Of a stretch of 17,426 nucleotides of DNA, positions 1 through 6,695 are shown piece after piece. Location: NCBI GenBank assembly GCA_002480735.1, contig DLCS01000223.1:1-17426 (forward strand), in the 5' to 3' direction. A model generated the notes under the pieces. That model was not told where the DNA came from and did not search any database. It saw nothing but the letters and a program-made list of their open reading frames with translations. This DNA comes from Bacillaceae bacterium UBA7792 (GTDB taxonomy: Bacteria > Bacillota > Bacilli > Bacillales > Cytobacillaceae). Each line of letters opens with the position of its first letter. Position 1 is the stretch's first letter. Both the position numbers and the translations under genes were made by a program.

Positions 1-471
1 GTGAAATTTGAAATCTGCCTTTTCTCCTAACTCACCATCGCCCTGAGCTAACCTCATTTCTTCCAAGACCAATTCCATCGTTTCTAAATCCTTTTCCGTA
101 CGATTTCTTGCAGCGGATGCAGAAGCTCCTGTTTCAACAATTTTTCTCACTTCCAACAAGTGACCAATATCCTCTTTATTCATTAAAATCGCAGTTGAAA
201 GTGGAAAAGTGACCTGCTTTGCTTCAAAGCTTCTAATAAATGTTCCTTCCCCTTGTCTCATTTCCACTAGCCCCATCGCCTTCAACGCAGAAAGCGCTTC
301 CCTAATTGCCGAACGGCCAACCTGGAAATTTTCTGCGAGTTGCTGCACGGAATCGAGCTTATCCCCCGGTTTGATTTGCCCGGTTCTAATCATTTCATGA
401 AGTGCTTCAGCAACCTGCTCATATATCTTCTTCGGTTTGATTTGTTTATATTTCAAGCGGTTCACTCCCAT
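1..471 (-). CDS. lutR: FadR/GntR-family regulator, LutR-like (3' end beyond window)
   Basis: This is a DNA-binding repressor of the FadR subfamily of GntR regulators. It probably controls the divergent lactate permease gene. About 157 codons are visible. The N-terminal winged helix spans roughly residues 15-80, with the recognition-helix motif GRSAIREALSALKAMGLVE and the wing motif GEGTFI. The acidic all-helical ligand-binding domain begins after that and ends mid-domain at DFKFH, where the window stops. The start is either ATG at 471 or GTG at 465. The Shine-Dalgarno AGGGAG lies only 3 bases from the ATG but 9 bases from the GTG, so the GTG is quite possible. The divergent arrangement with an LctP-type permease matches lutR-lutP (yvfI-yvfH) of B. 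subtilis, and a LutR-type operator lies in the gap. The family call is sure. The ortholog call is inference from context, and other LldR-like regulators are possible. Confidence 0.85.
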   Translation of the reverse strand, partial: MGVNRLKYKQIKPKKIYEQVAEALHEMIRTGQIKPGDKLDSVQQLAENFQVGRSAIREALSALKAMGLVEMRQGEGTFIRSFEAKQVTFPLSTAILMNKEDIGHLLEVRKIVETGASASAARNRTEKDLETMELVLEEMRLAQGDGELGEKADFKFH

Positions 472-504
472 ATTCTCCCTTGTTCGCTATTAAGATATAG
501 CTCT

Positions 505-537
505 ATTATACATAAAAAATAAAATTTAGCTTGTCAA
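505..537 (-). promoter_or_regulatory. probable sigma-A promoter of lutR
   Basis: Read on the minus strand, a consensus TTGACA (532-537) precedes a consensus TATAAT (505-510). The spacer is 21 bp, which is longer than the usual 16-18. The -10 box is therefore the stronger evidence, and the -35 may not be used with it. Confidence 0.45.
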
Positions 538-586
538 TATTTTTCTTCCCTTTTCAAAAAAAATTTAAGAAAATTTCACAAAGGTG

Positions 587-615
587 TTGAATTTTGTCGA
601 AATAGAAAATATAAT
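587..615 (+). promoter_or_regulatory. sigma-A promoter of lutP
   Basis: TTGAAT (587-592) and TATAAT (610-615) are separated by 17 bp, a near-perfect sigma-A promoter. The predicted transcription start is near 622. This gives a leader of about 160 bases before the permease start and places the operator and both cre-like boxes downstream of the start, where bound proteins would block elongation. Confidence 0.8.
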
Positions 616-627
616 TCATTACATCAA

Positions 628-640
628 GTCATCTGATGAC
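628..640 (+). promoter_or_regulatory. LutR-type operator
   Basis: The sequence GTCATCTGATGAC is a palindrome around one central base. Its core, TCATC-N-GATGA, equals the motif reported for B. subtilis LutR as I recall it. It sits just after the predicted lutP transcription start, the expected place for repression by the adjacent regulator. Confidence 0.7.
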
Positions 641-673
641 CACATCATCATGTCCTATGAAAATATGCAAATA

Positions 674-687
674 TGAAAACGATTACT
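674..687 (+). promoter_or_regulatory. cre-like box 1 (CcpA site) in lutP leader
   Basis: TGAAAACGATTACT matches the cre consensus TGWAANCGNTNWCA at 13 of 14 positions; only the last base differs. It lies in the transcribed leader, suggesting a CcpA roadblock when preferred sugars are present. Confidence 0.55.
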
Positions 688-732
688 TCACAAAGGGGGA
701 GAGGAGTAACATATTTTTTGGAAAAAGTTGAT

Positions 733-746
733 TGTTAGCGCATTCA
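733..746 (-). promoter_or_regulatory. cre-like box 2 (CcpA site) in lutP leader
   Basis: The minus-strand reading TGAATGCGCTAACA matches TGWAANCGNTNWCA at 13 of 14 positions (T instead of A at position 5). It lies 38 bases before the lutP start codon. Confidence 0.5.
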
Positions 747-783
747 AACAATCACTAAAATTTATTAATTGGGGGAAATCATC

Positions 784-2475
784 GTGACATTTCAACAAAA
801 CTTCACTGCTGTTGGTGATAGTCTGGCATGGTCCGCTATCGTAGCACTAATTCCAATTCTCTATTTCTTCTGGGCATTAGCCATTAAGAAAATGAAGGGG
901 TATATTGCAGGAATAACAACTTTTCTTATTGCATTAGTCCTTGCTATCGTTGCTTTTAAGGTTCCTGTTGGAGCTGCGATAATGTCTGGAACACAAGGTG
1001 CCGTATACGGATTACTACCAATTGGCTGGATTATCATTGCATCCGTATTCCTATATAATATGACCGTTAAAACTGGACATTTTGATATAATTCGTCATTC
1101 CGTATTATCGATTACAGAAGACAGACGGATTCAAGCATTATTAATTGCTTTTTCATTCGGAGCCTTTCTTGAAGGGGCTGCTGGATTTGGAGCACCAGTT
1201 GCGATTTCTGCAGCACTCTTAGTAGGACTTGGCTTTAATCCTTTATACGCAGCAGGCCTTTGCTTAATTGCGAATACTGCACCGGTTGCTTTTGGTGCCA
1301 TCGGGGTTCCAATCACAGCGATGGAAGGGATAACAGGAATTCAAGCAACTGAAATTTCCAAAATGGTTGGACGCCAATTACCATTCCTTTCTGTATTCGT
1401 TCCATTTTTCTTAGTATTTATTATGGTAGGTTTTAAGAAAGCACTTGAAGTTATGCCGGCTATCTTAGTTTCTGGTGTATCATTTGCTATCACACAGTAT
1501 TTAACTTCTAACTTCTTAGGACCTGAATTACCGGATATTCTTTCTGCATTAGTTTCATTATTTGCCTTAGCTATTTTCATGAAATTCTGGCAACCAAAAA
1601 ATATTTACCGTTTCTCTGCCGAACAGGAAATGGCAGCTACAGCGGCTGCTAAAAGCAAGGGAACACATGACGTTCATTACACTGGGGGTCAAATTTTCAA
1701 AGCGTGGTCTCCATTTATTATCTTAACGGCGTTTATTTCTCTTTGGGGAACTCCTACAGTTAAGCTAGCTCTAACTGGCCACTATGAAGGAACAAATGCC
1801 ATTCTAAAAATAGTTAATTCAATCGGTCATGCGTTAACTTTTATGCCAGAAGTGCCGCTTTTGCATAACAAAGTTCTCAATGCTGCCGGTGACCCGATCG
1901 CTGCTGTTTATAAGCTAGAGCTTCTTGGTGCAGCAGGTACAGCGATTCTCTTAGCAGCAATCGTAACGAAATTCATCTTTAAGATGAGCTGGAAGGACTT
2001 TTTCATTACATTTGGTCACACACTTAATGAAATCAAGTACCCACTAATCACAATTTGCTCTGTTGTTGCCTTTGCGTATGTAGCCAATGTCGCTGGAATG
2101 ACAACAACATTGGGAATGGTCCTTGCAAAGACGGGAAAACTCTTCCCATTCTTCTCACCTGTACTTGGTTGGCTTGGTGTCTTCATTACCGGCTCCGATA
2201 CTTCTGCCAACGTACTATTTGCGAAATTACAGCAGGTTACTGCATCATCAGTTGGCATGGACCCAGTATTAGCACTTGCCGCTAACTCATCTGGTGGTGT
2301 AACAGGAAAAATGATTTCGCCTCAGTCCATTGCCGTAGCTTGTGCTGCCGTCGGATTAGCAGGAAGAGAATCTGAATTACTACGCTTCACTGTAAAACAC
2401 AGTATCTTCCTATTATTCATTATCTGCTGTATTACATTCTTACAAAGCACCGTATTAACTTGGATGATTCCTTAA
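784..2475 (+). CDS. lutP: L-lactate permease (LctP family)
   Basis: This is a membrane transporter of the lactate permease family, which imports L-lactate (some members import glycolate) with protons. The GTG at 784 is preceded by GGGGGAAA at good spacing and gives 563 residues, the length of B. subtilis LutP as I recall it. A TTG at 769 in the same frame would use the Shine-Dalgarno itself as coding sequence and is less likely. The protein is almost entirely hydrophobic helices. Family motifs visible include GAFLEGAAGFGAPVAI, CLIANTAPVAFGAIGVPI, TGSDTSANVLF and ANSSGGVTGKMISPQSIAVA. It is monocistronic, with a promoter at 587-615 and a terminator directly after. Regulation by LutR and CcpA is inferred from operator and cre-like boxes in the leader. 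The substrate could also be glycolate, since a glycolate oxidase operon lies nearby. Confidence 0.93.
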   Translation: MTFQQNFTAVGDSLAWSAIVALIPILYFFWALAIKKMKGYIAGITTFLIALVLAIVAFKVPVGAAIMSGTQGAVYGLLPIGWIIIASVFLYNMTVKTGHFDIIRHSVLSITEDRRIQALLIAFSFGAFLEGAAGFGAPVAISAALLVGLGFNPLYAAGLCLIANTAPVAFGAIGVPITAMEGITGIQATEISKMVGRQLPFLSVFVPFFLVFIMVGFKKALEVMPAILVSGVSFAITQYLTSNFLGPELPDILSALVSLFALAIFMKFWQPKNIYRFSAEQEMAATAAAKSKGTHDVHYTGGQIFKAWSPFIILTAFISLWGTPTVKLALTGHYEGTNAILKIVNSIGHALTFMPEVPLLHNKVLNAAGDPIAAVYKLELLGAAGTAILLAAIVTKFIFKMSWKDFFITFGHTLNEIKYPLITICSVVAFAYVANVAGMTTTLGMVLAKTGKLFPFFSPVLGWLGVFITGSDTSANVLFAKLQQVTASSVGMDPVLALAANSSGGVTGKMISPQSIAVACAAVGLAGRESELLRFTVKHSIFLLFIICCITFLQSTVLTWMIP

Positions 2476-2480
2476 GAAGT

Positions 2481-2512
2481 AAGCTCTCTCCCTCTTGGAG
2501 AGAGCTTTTTTA
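2481..2512 (+). terminator. Rho-independent terminator of lutP
   Basis: An 11-bp perfect stem (2481-2491 with 2497-2507) with loop CTCTT is followed by a run of six T. It starts five bases after the lutP stop codon. Confidence 0.92.
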
Positions 2513-2556
2513 TCGCTATTTTAGTACCTTTTCTATTCATTTTGTCTACAATAAGA

Positions 2557-2562
2557 TATAAT
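2557..2562 (+). promoter_or_regulatory. -10 element for the radical SAM gene
   Basis: A consensus TATAAT lies 48 bases before the chosen ATG at 2605. No good -35 sits 16-18 bp upstream. The placement implies that the message starts near 2569, which argues against the longer reading frame from TTG 2542. Confidence 0.45.
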
Positions 2563-2604
2563 GATATGTCAATATTTATTTCAAAAAGGAGTTCAAGCTC
2601 TCAA

Positions 2605-4365
2605 ATGAACATAATCTGTACAACCCTAAACGCAAAATATATACATACAAATTTGGCTATACGATATTTGAAGGCCAATGCCGCACCTGAATTTGACATT
2701 CAGCTAGTTGAGTTCACGATCAAGGACCCAACGATGAACATAGTCACCGACCTAATCAAAAGAAAGCCGGACATCATTGGTTTCAGCTGTTACATATGGA
2801 ATATTGAAGAAACAATTAAAGTCATTAATATGATCAAGAAAATTGATGCTTCTATTCCTATTGTTGTCGGTGGCCCTGAGGTTACCTACGATGTGCTCGA
2901 ATGGATGAAAAATGTACCGGAGTTCGACTTCATCGTCATTGGTGAGGGGGAGGCAACCTTCAAACAGCTGCTGACTCAGCTGCAAGGTGAAAATAATTTT
3001 TCCAAGGTCCATGGAATTGCCTATCGTGAGGAAGGAAACATTCGCATCAACCCACAGGCGAATAAAATTGATCTTCGAGTCCTTCCTTCTCCCTATCGCT
3101 TTGAAGAGGATCTCCCTCATCTTTCAAAAAGAGTGACCTATATCGAAACAAGTCGTGGCTGTCCATTTAGCTGTCAATTCTGTCTTTCTTCTATTGAAAT
3201 AGGTGTCCGCTATTTTGATCGGGAAAAAATTAAAGAGGATATTCGTTTCTTAATGAAGCATGGGGCCAAAACGATTAAATTTGTCGATCGGACATTTAAT
3301 ATTAGCCGAAGCTACGCCTTGGAAATGTTCCGCTTTCTCATCGATGAACACATACCAGGTACCGTGTTTCAATTTGAAATTACCGCCGATATTATGAGGC
3401 CAGAAGTCATCGAGTTTCTCAATCAAGAAGCCCCTCCCGGCCTTTTTCGCTTTGAAATTGGGGTGCAATCAACCAATGACTATACGAATGAATTGGTGAT
3501 GAGAAAGCAGAATTTTGAAAAGCTAACACGCACCGTGACCATGGTGAAAAATGGCGGGAAAATTGACCAGCATCTCGATTTAATTGCCGGCCTTCCAGAA
3601 GAGGATTACCAATCATTCCGAAAAACCTTTAATGATGTGTTTGCCATGAGACCTGAGGAACTGCAGCTTGGATTTCTGAAAATGCTACGTGGCACCGGCC
3701 TACGTCTGCGAGCAGATGAGCATCAATACATCTATATGGACCATGCTCCATATGAAATTCTTGGCAACCGTGTTCTATCCTTTGAGGATATTATCAAAAT
3801 CAAGCAAGTCGAGGATGTTTTGGAGAAATACTGGAACGATCACCGAATGGATCAGACAATTGAGTATTTAGTATCCAATCTATTCCCTTCCCCATTTGAT
3901 TTCTTCCAGGAATTTGGTTCTTATTGGGAGGAAAGAGGCTGGGCACGTATCGGTCATCAGTTGGAGGACTTATATAAACGACTGCTCGAATTCATTGAAA
4001 CGAAGGATTTTGAGGAGTCCCGGGTTGTCATTGATATTATGAAGCTTGATTATCTAACAAGATCGAAATACAAGCCAAGAAAACCATGGTGGGAACCAAG
4101 CTACGACAAAAAGCAACGATCGGACATTTATCAAAGACTACTGCAAAATCCAGACCTACTTGGGGAACAGTTTGAGAAATTATCTCTAAACGAAAAGGAA
4201 CTATACAAGCATACGATTCTAGAAGAAATATCCTTTGATCTACATGAATATATGAACAGCGGAACGATTGTGCCGAGGAAATCACCCATGCTTATTTACT
4301 TTGATCCAACCTCTGAGAAGGCGAATTTTTTCTCTAATGAAATAACAGAACACACGATCCAATGA
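2605..4365 (+). CDS. B12-binding domain radical SAM protein, DUF4080-like C-terminus
   Basis: This is a predicted cytosolic radical SAM enzyme of unknown substrate, 586 residues from ATG 2605. The N-terminal ~140 residues look like a cobalamin-binding Rossmann domain (motifs IIGFSCYIWN, IVVGGPEVTYD, FIVIGEGE). No classical DxHxxG cobalamin motif is evident. The radical SAM core follows, with the 4Fe-4S triad CxxxCxxC at Cys186, Cys190 and Cys193 inside ETSRGCPFSCQFC. The C-terminal ~200 residues resemble the DUF4080 extension often fused to this type in Bacillus. The Shine-Dalgarno AAAAAGGAG at 2583-2591 is 13 bases from the ATG, somewhat long. A TTG start at 2542 would be in frame, but the -10 box lies inside that extension. 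The gene stands alone, and its 3' end forms half of its own terminator. The family call is firm; the function is unknown. Confidence 0.88.
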   Translation: MNIICTTLNAKYIHTNLAIRYLKANAAPEFDIQLVEFTIKDPTMNIVTDLIKRKPDIIGFSCYIWNIEETIKVINMIKKIDASIPIVVGGPEVTYDVLEWMKNVPEFDFIVIGEGEATFKQLLTQLQGENNFSKVHGIAYREEGNIRINPQANKIDLRVLPSPYRFEEDLPHLSKRVTYIETSRGCPFSCQFCLSSIEIGVRYFDREKIKEDIRFLMKHGAKTIKFVDRTFNISRSYALEMFRFLIDEHIPGTVFQFEITADIMRPEVIEFLNQEAPPGLFRFEIGVQSTNDYTNELVMRKQNFEKLTRTVTMVKNGGKIDQHLDLIAGLPEEDYQSFRKTFNDVFAMRPEELQLGFLKMLRGTGLRLRADEHQYIYMDHAPYEILGNRVLSFEDIIKIKQVEDVLEKYWNDHRMDQTIEYLVSNLFPSPFDFFQEFGSYWEERGWARIGHQLEDLYKRLLEFIETKDFEESRVVIDIMKLDYLTRSKYKPRKPWWEPSYDKKQRSDIYQRLLQNPDLLGEQFEKLSLNEKELYKHTILEEISFDLHEYMNSGTIVPRKSPMLIYFDPTSEKANFFSNEITEHTIQ

Positions 4366-4378
4366 TCGTGTGTTCCTT
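4348..4378. terminator. terminator overlapping the radical SAM stop codon, probably bidirectional
   Basis: A perfect 12-bp stem (4348-4359 with 4364-4375) has a four-base loop. It covers the last codons and the TGA of the plus-strand gene. A short T-rich stretch follows on the plus strand. Two minus-strand genes converge on it from the other side, so it may serve both, although the minus-strand T-run is poor. Confidence 0.75.
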
Positions 4379-4515
4379 TATTTTGATTTCTTTTTTCCAT
4401 GGGATTCCTTGCGGTTTGCTTCAGGTATTTCAAATATCTTACTAGCGTTGAGATCGCCTAACTCATTCCCGAATTCTACGTTAGCAAAATCCTTAGGGGG
4501 CTCCTTTTTCTTCAT
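4378..4515 (-). CDS. small hydrophilic protein, unknown, coupled to the gene upstream
   Basis: This is a 45-residue protein of unknown function: ATG at 4515, TAA at 4378-4380. It begins MKKKEPPKDFANVEFGNE and ends in a lysine-rich tail, with no membrane segment or cysteine. Its ATG overlaps the stop codon of the upstream small gene by one base (TAATG), and GGGAGGGG lies just before it, so translation is probably coupled. The two form an operon running towards the terminator at 4348-4378. Size and charge recall minor spore or sporulation proteins, but I do not recognise a family. It is supported by the reading frame, ribosome site and coupling, not by homology. Confidence 0.6.
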   Translation of the reverse strand: MKKKEPPKDFANVEFGNELGDLNASKIFEIPEANRKESHGKKKSK

Positions 4516-4676
4516 TAGCCCCTCCCCTTTCTTCCCTGCTTTGAATTGCGGTTGAAGCTCTTCATATCATCTTCACCACGAGCAAATTCTGCCGAAAATT
4601 CCGCTTCCTGTAAATTTCTCTTCGGCGTTTTGCTATGCTTCTCTACTGCGTCAAATTCCGCTTTTCTCTTTGCCAT
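4515..4676 (-). CDS. small basic protein, unknown, possibly spore-associated
   Basis: This is a 53-residue protein (ATG 4676, TAA 4515-4517). It is preceded by an excellent AGGAGGT Shine-Dalgarno, 6 bases from the start. It begins MAKRKAEFDAVEKHSKTPKR and ends in a Gly/Arg/Lys tail (GRKGRG). The stretch EAEFSAEFA is faintly like the FGTEFASE repeats of gamma-type small acid-soluble spore proteins, but this is only a visual similarity. It is the first gene of a two-gene operon, divergent from the DUF3905-like gene. I saw no clear forespore or mother-cell promoter in the 126-base gap between them. Confidence 0.65.
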   Translation of the reverse strand: MAKRKAEFDAVEKHSKTPKRNLQEAEFSAEFARGEDDMKSFNRNSKQGRKGRG

Positions 4677-4802
4677 TTACATACCTCCTATCCAATTACT
4701 ACAGGTATTATTATTTCCTTAATCCATCACAATACCCTGCCTTTTATTTCATCCATAATCCTTATGAAAATAGGTTAGGTTAAGATTGAGGGGTGATCTA
4801 AA

Positions 4803-5141
4803 ATGAAGAAGAAGCTGAAGAAGGTTACAATCGATGAAACGATGCCACATCAAATCAATGCTCCAGATTTCAAGGGAACCGGAATGGAGGTCATGCCGCC
4901 TTTCGTGAACGATTACGGTGTAGTCATCGGAGATAGCAACTACTCCTCTGAAAATTCTCCCCTTGAGAATTGGACGGATGAAACCGATCCTGCCATTATG
5001 GCAGGGGATGAATGGGTCCATCCCACGAATGACATTGGTTGGAATACGCCAGAAAATAGAGAGCTAGTAGAAAGCAAAAGGAAGCCCCAGGCCTATCCTT
5101 TTATGCATCCGACTCATGATGTTAGCCATGGAAAGGATTAA
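4803..5141 (+). CDS. DUF3905-like conserved Bacillus protein
   Basis: This is a 112-residue soluble, acidic protein of unknown function. It has no signal peptide, membrane segment or cysteine. It carries a Trp/Asp/Pro-rich core with stretches such as WTDETDPAIMAGDEWVHP and NDIGWNTPENRELVE, which I associate with the DUF3905 family of spore-forming bacilli from memory, not from a search. ATG 4803 is preceded by GAGGGGTGATCTAAA, a good ribosome site. It is transcribed alone, divergently from the small two-gene operon at 4378-4676, and is followed by a hairpin terminator. A sporulation role is possible given the family's distribution, but nothing in the sequence proves it. Confidence 0.75.
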   Translation: MKKKLKKVTIDETMPHQINAPDFKGTGMEVMPPFVNDYGVVIGDSNYSSENSPLENWTDETDPAIMAGDEWVHPTNDIGWNTPENRELVESKRKPQAYPFMHPTHDVSHGKD

Positions 5142-5142
5142 G

Positions 5143-5174
5143 AAAGGTCCAAGGAAATTTTCCTGGACCTTTTC
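5143..5174. terminator. terminator after the DUF3905-like gene
   Basis: An imperfect long stem pairs AAAGGTCCA plus GGAAA with TTTTCC plus TGGACCTTT, with one bulged A. It begins two bases after the TAA and ends in a T-rich stretch on the plus strand. Confidence 0.75.
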
Positions 5175-5179
5175 TTGCG

Positions 5180-5207
5180 TAAAAAGAGCCTACCCTATTA
5201 TGACTCT
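5180..5207 (-). terminator. terminator of the Ktr gene
   Basis: On the minus strand, AAAGAGTC pairs with GGCTCTTT (one G-T wobble) around an 11-base loop, and a run of T follows. The stem overlaps the last codons and TAG of the transporter gene. Confidence 0.6.
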
Positions 5208-6545
5208 TTCCTTCGGATAGTGGAATTTGGTCTTCTCTTCTTTTCCACCGATCATGAATAAGAACGAAGGTAAGCCGATTCTACCAATGAACATGAGTAG
5301 CATAATCACACATTTTCCAAAGGTCGATAGATCAGGGGTGATCCCCATGGAAAGTCCCGTTGTTCCGAACGCCGAGCAAATTTCAAACAGCAACGCCAAT
5401 AAAGAATGGGTCTCTGAAATCGATAGAACGACTAAAGATACGGAACATAAAATAAAGGCAAGCATCGTAACAGCCAACGCTTTGCGGATATCATCTTCAT
5501 GCAGTTCCCTACGAAAAACTTTAATGTGACGATTCCCGTTAGCAAAATGATATAAATAAAGAATGTTTAAAGCAAATGTCGTCGTTCGAATCCCACCGCC
5601 GACAGAACTTGGCGAAGCCCCGATGAACATCAAACCGCTCATCACGATCAGTGTTGCCTGCGAAAATGTACTGACATCAATCGTTGCTAACCCTGAGCTC
5701 CGAGTTGTGGCAGATTGGAAAAGGGCATAAAAGAATGACTCATGCCATGATGCCCCCCGAAAAGCATGGTTCCACTCTAACAGTAGAATCACAATAGTAC
5801 CAAACACCAATAAAGCCAAAAACGTTATAGAGGTTAATTTCGCAAATAGTGAAAAACGAAAGATTCGGCTGTTATCTCGGTGCATAAGAAATTGTTTTAA
5901 CTCGATTAAAACCGGAAAACCAATCGCACCTAGAGTAATTAATATTATGTTTATAAGCTGTACAAAATAATCATTTGCATAGGGGATAAGCGACTGCCCA
6001 GTAATATCAAAGCCCGCATTAGTGGTTGCACTAATCGAAGCAAATAGTCCATGCAAAAAAGCGTCCTTCCAATCGGGATAAAATTTTAGAAAATAAACAC
6101 CCAAAATTAATGTGCCTAATAGCTCGATTAACAAAATGATTTTTAGGATATCCTTCATTAAATTAACCAAGCCAGAAAGATTCGGTTGATTTTGATCAAC
6201 CATAATTAATTGCCGTTCCTTTAACCCAATTTTCTTCCCTAATAGGAGCCAGAAAAATGTACCCAGAGTCATGACTCCAATTCCACCTAATTGGAATATC
6301 AATATTAGGACAAAAATACCGAATACACTGTAAGTTTCAGAAATATTTACTACCGTTAAACCAGTCACACTAACAGCACTAACCGCTGTAAAAACGGAAT
6401 CAATAAAAGATACCTCAACACCAGGTAGATGAACGGCAGGTATTCTTAGCATCAATACTGAAATCGTGACAGCTAACATATAATACCCAACTATAATTCG
6501 AGCTGGAGTCAGTTTTTTCAGAAATAATTTCAATTGAGTCCTCAT
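5190..6545 (-). CDS. ktrD: Trk/Ktr-type potassium uptake channel subunit (KtrB/KtrD)
   Basis: This is the membrane subunit of a Na+-dependent K+ uptake system, 451 residues, close to the usual KtrB/KtrD length. Four repeats of helix, pore loop, helix are visible. The four filter segments carry the expected glycines: SAVSVTGLTVV (about residues 56-66), SATTNAGFDI, SATTRSSGLATID and SAFGTTGLSMGI. GRIGLPSFLF near the C-terminus fits the last helix of the family. ATG 6545 has AGGAAGGAAC upstream. No cytosolic RCK partner (KtrA or KtrC) lies beside it. In B. subtilis, ktrD also stands away from its partner ktrC while ktrA and ktrB are adjacent, so ktrD is the better name, though the paralogue call is inference. 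Confidence 0.88.
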   Translation of the reverse strand: MRTQLKLFLKKLTPARIIVGYYMLAVTISVLMLRIPAVHLPGVEVSFIDSVFTAVSAVSVTGLTVVNISETYSVFGIFVLILIFQLGGIGVMTLGTFFWLLLGKKIGLKERQLIMVDQNQPNLSGLVNLMKDILKIILLIELLGTLILGVYFLKFYPDWKDAFLHGLFASISATTNAGFDITGQSLIPYANDYFVQLINIILITLGAIGFPVLIELKQFLMHRDNSRIFRFSLFAKLTSITFLALLVFGTIVILLLEWNHAFRGASWHESFFYALFQSATTRSSGLATIDVSTFSQATLIVMSGLMFIGASPSSVGGGIRTTTFALNILYLYHFANGNRHIKVFRRELHEDDIRKALAVTMLAFILCSVSLVVLSISETHSLLALLFEICSAFGTTGLSMGITPDLSTFGKCVIMLLMFIGRIGLPSFLFMIGGKEEKTKFHYPKERVIIG

Positions 6546-6598
6546 TATATTTGTTCCTTCCTAAGTCATTCCGACATCCTCTCTTTTCCTATCCCCTT

Positions 6599-6627
6599 AT
6601 AATAAAGAAAAACTTCTCTTTTTTAAA
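6599..6627 (-). promoter_or_regulatory. possible sigma-A promoter of the Ktr gene
   Basis: On the minus strand, TTTAAA (6622-6627) and TATTAT (6599-6604) are separated by 17 bp, about 50 bases before the start codon. The match is moderate. The leader would be too short to hold a c-di-AMP (ydaO-type) riboswitch. Confidence 0.4.
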
Positions 6628-6642
6628 GCACTTATCAAGAAA

Positions 6643-6672
6643 TTTACACATTTTCACTCATTCTTCTATAAT
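6643..6672 (+). promoter_or_regulatory. sigma-A promoter of the CdaR-family regulator gene
   Basis: TTTACA (6643-6648) and TATAAT (6667-6672) are separated by 18 bp, about 24 bases ahead of the start codon. Confidence 0.7.
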
Positions 6673-6695
6673 GAAAGAAATAGGAGGAAACTGTG

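Noticed and set aside
2542..2604. A longer radical SAM protein starting at TTG 2542
   Set aside because: The extension contains the TATAAT box and a Ser-rich tail without domain resemblance. ATG 2605 with AAAAAGGAG upstream begins the conserved sequence.
6546..6640. A c-di-AMP riboswitch in front of the Ktr gene
   Set aside because: The space between the likely promoter and the start is about 45 bases, too short for the ydaO-type fold, and no pseudo-symmetric stems are seen.
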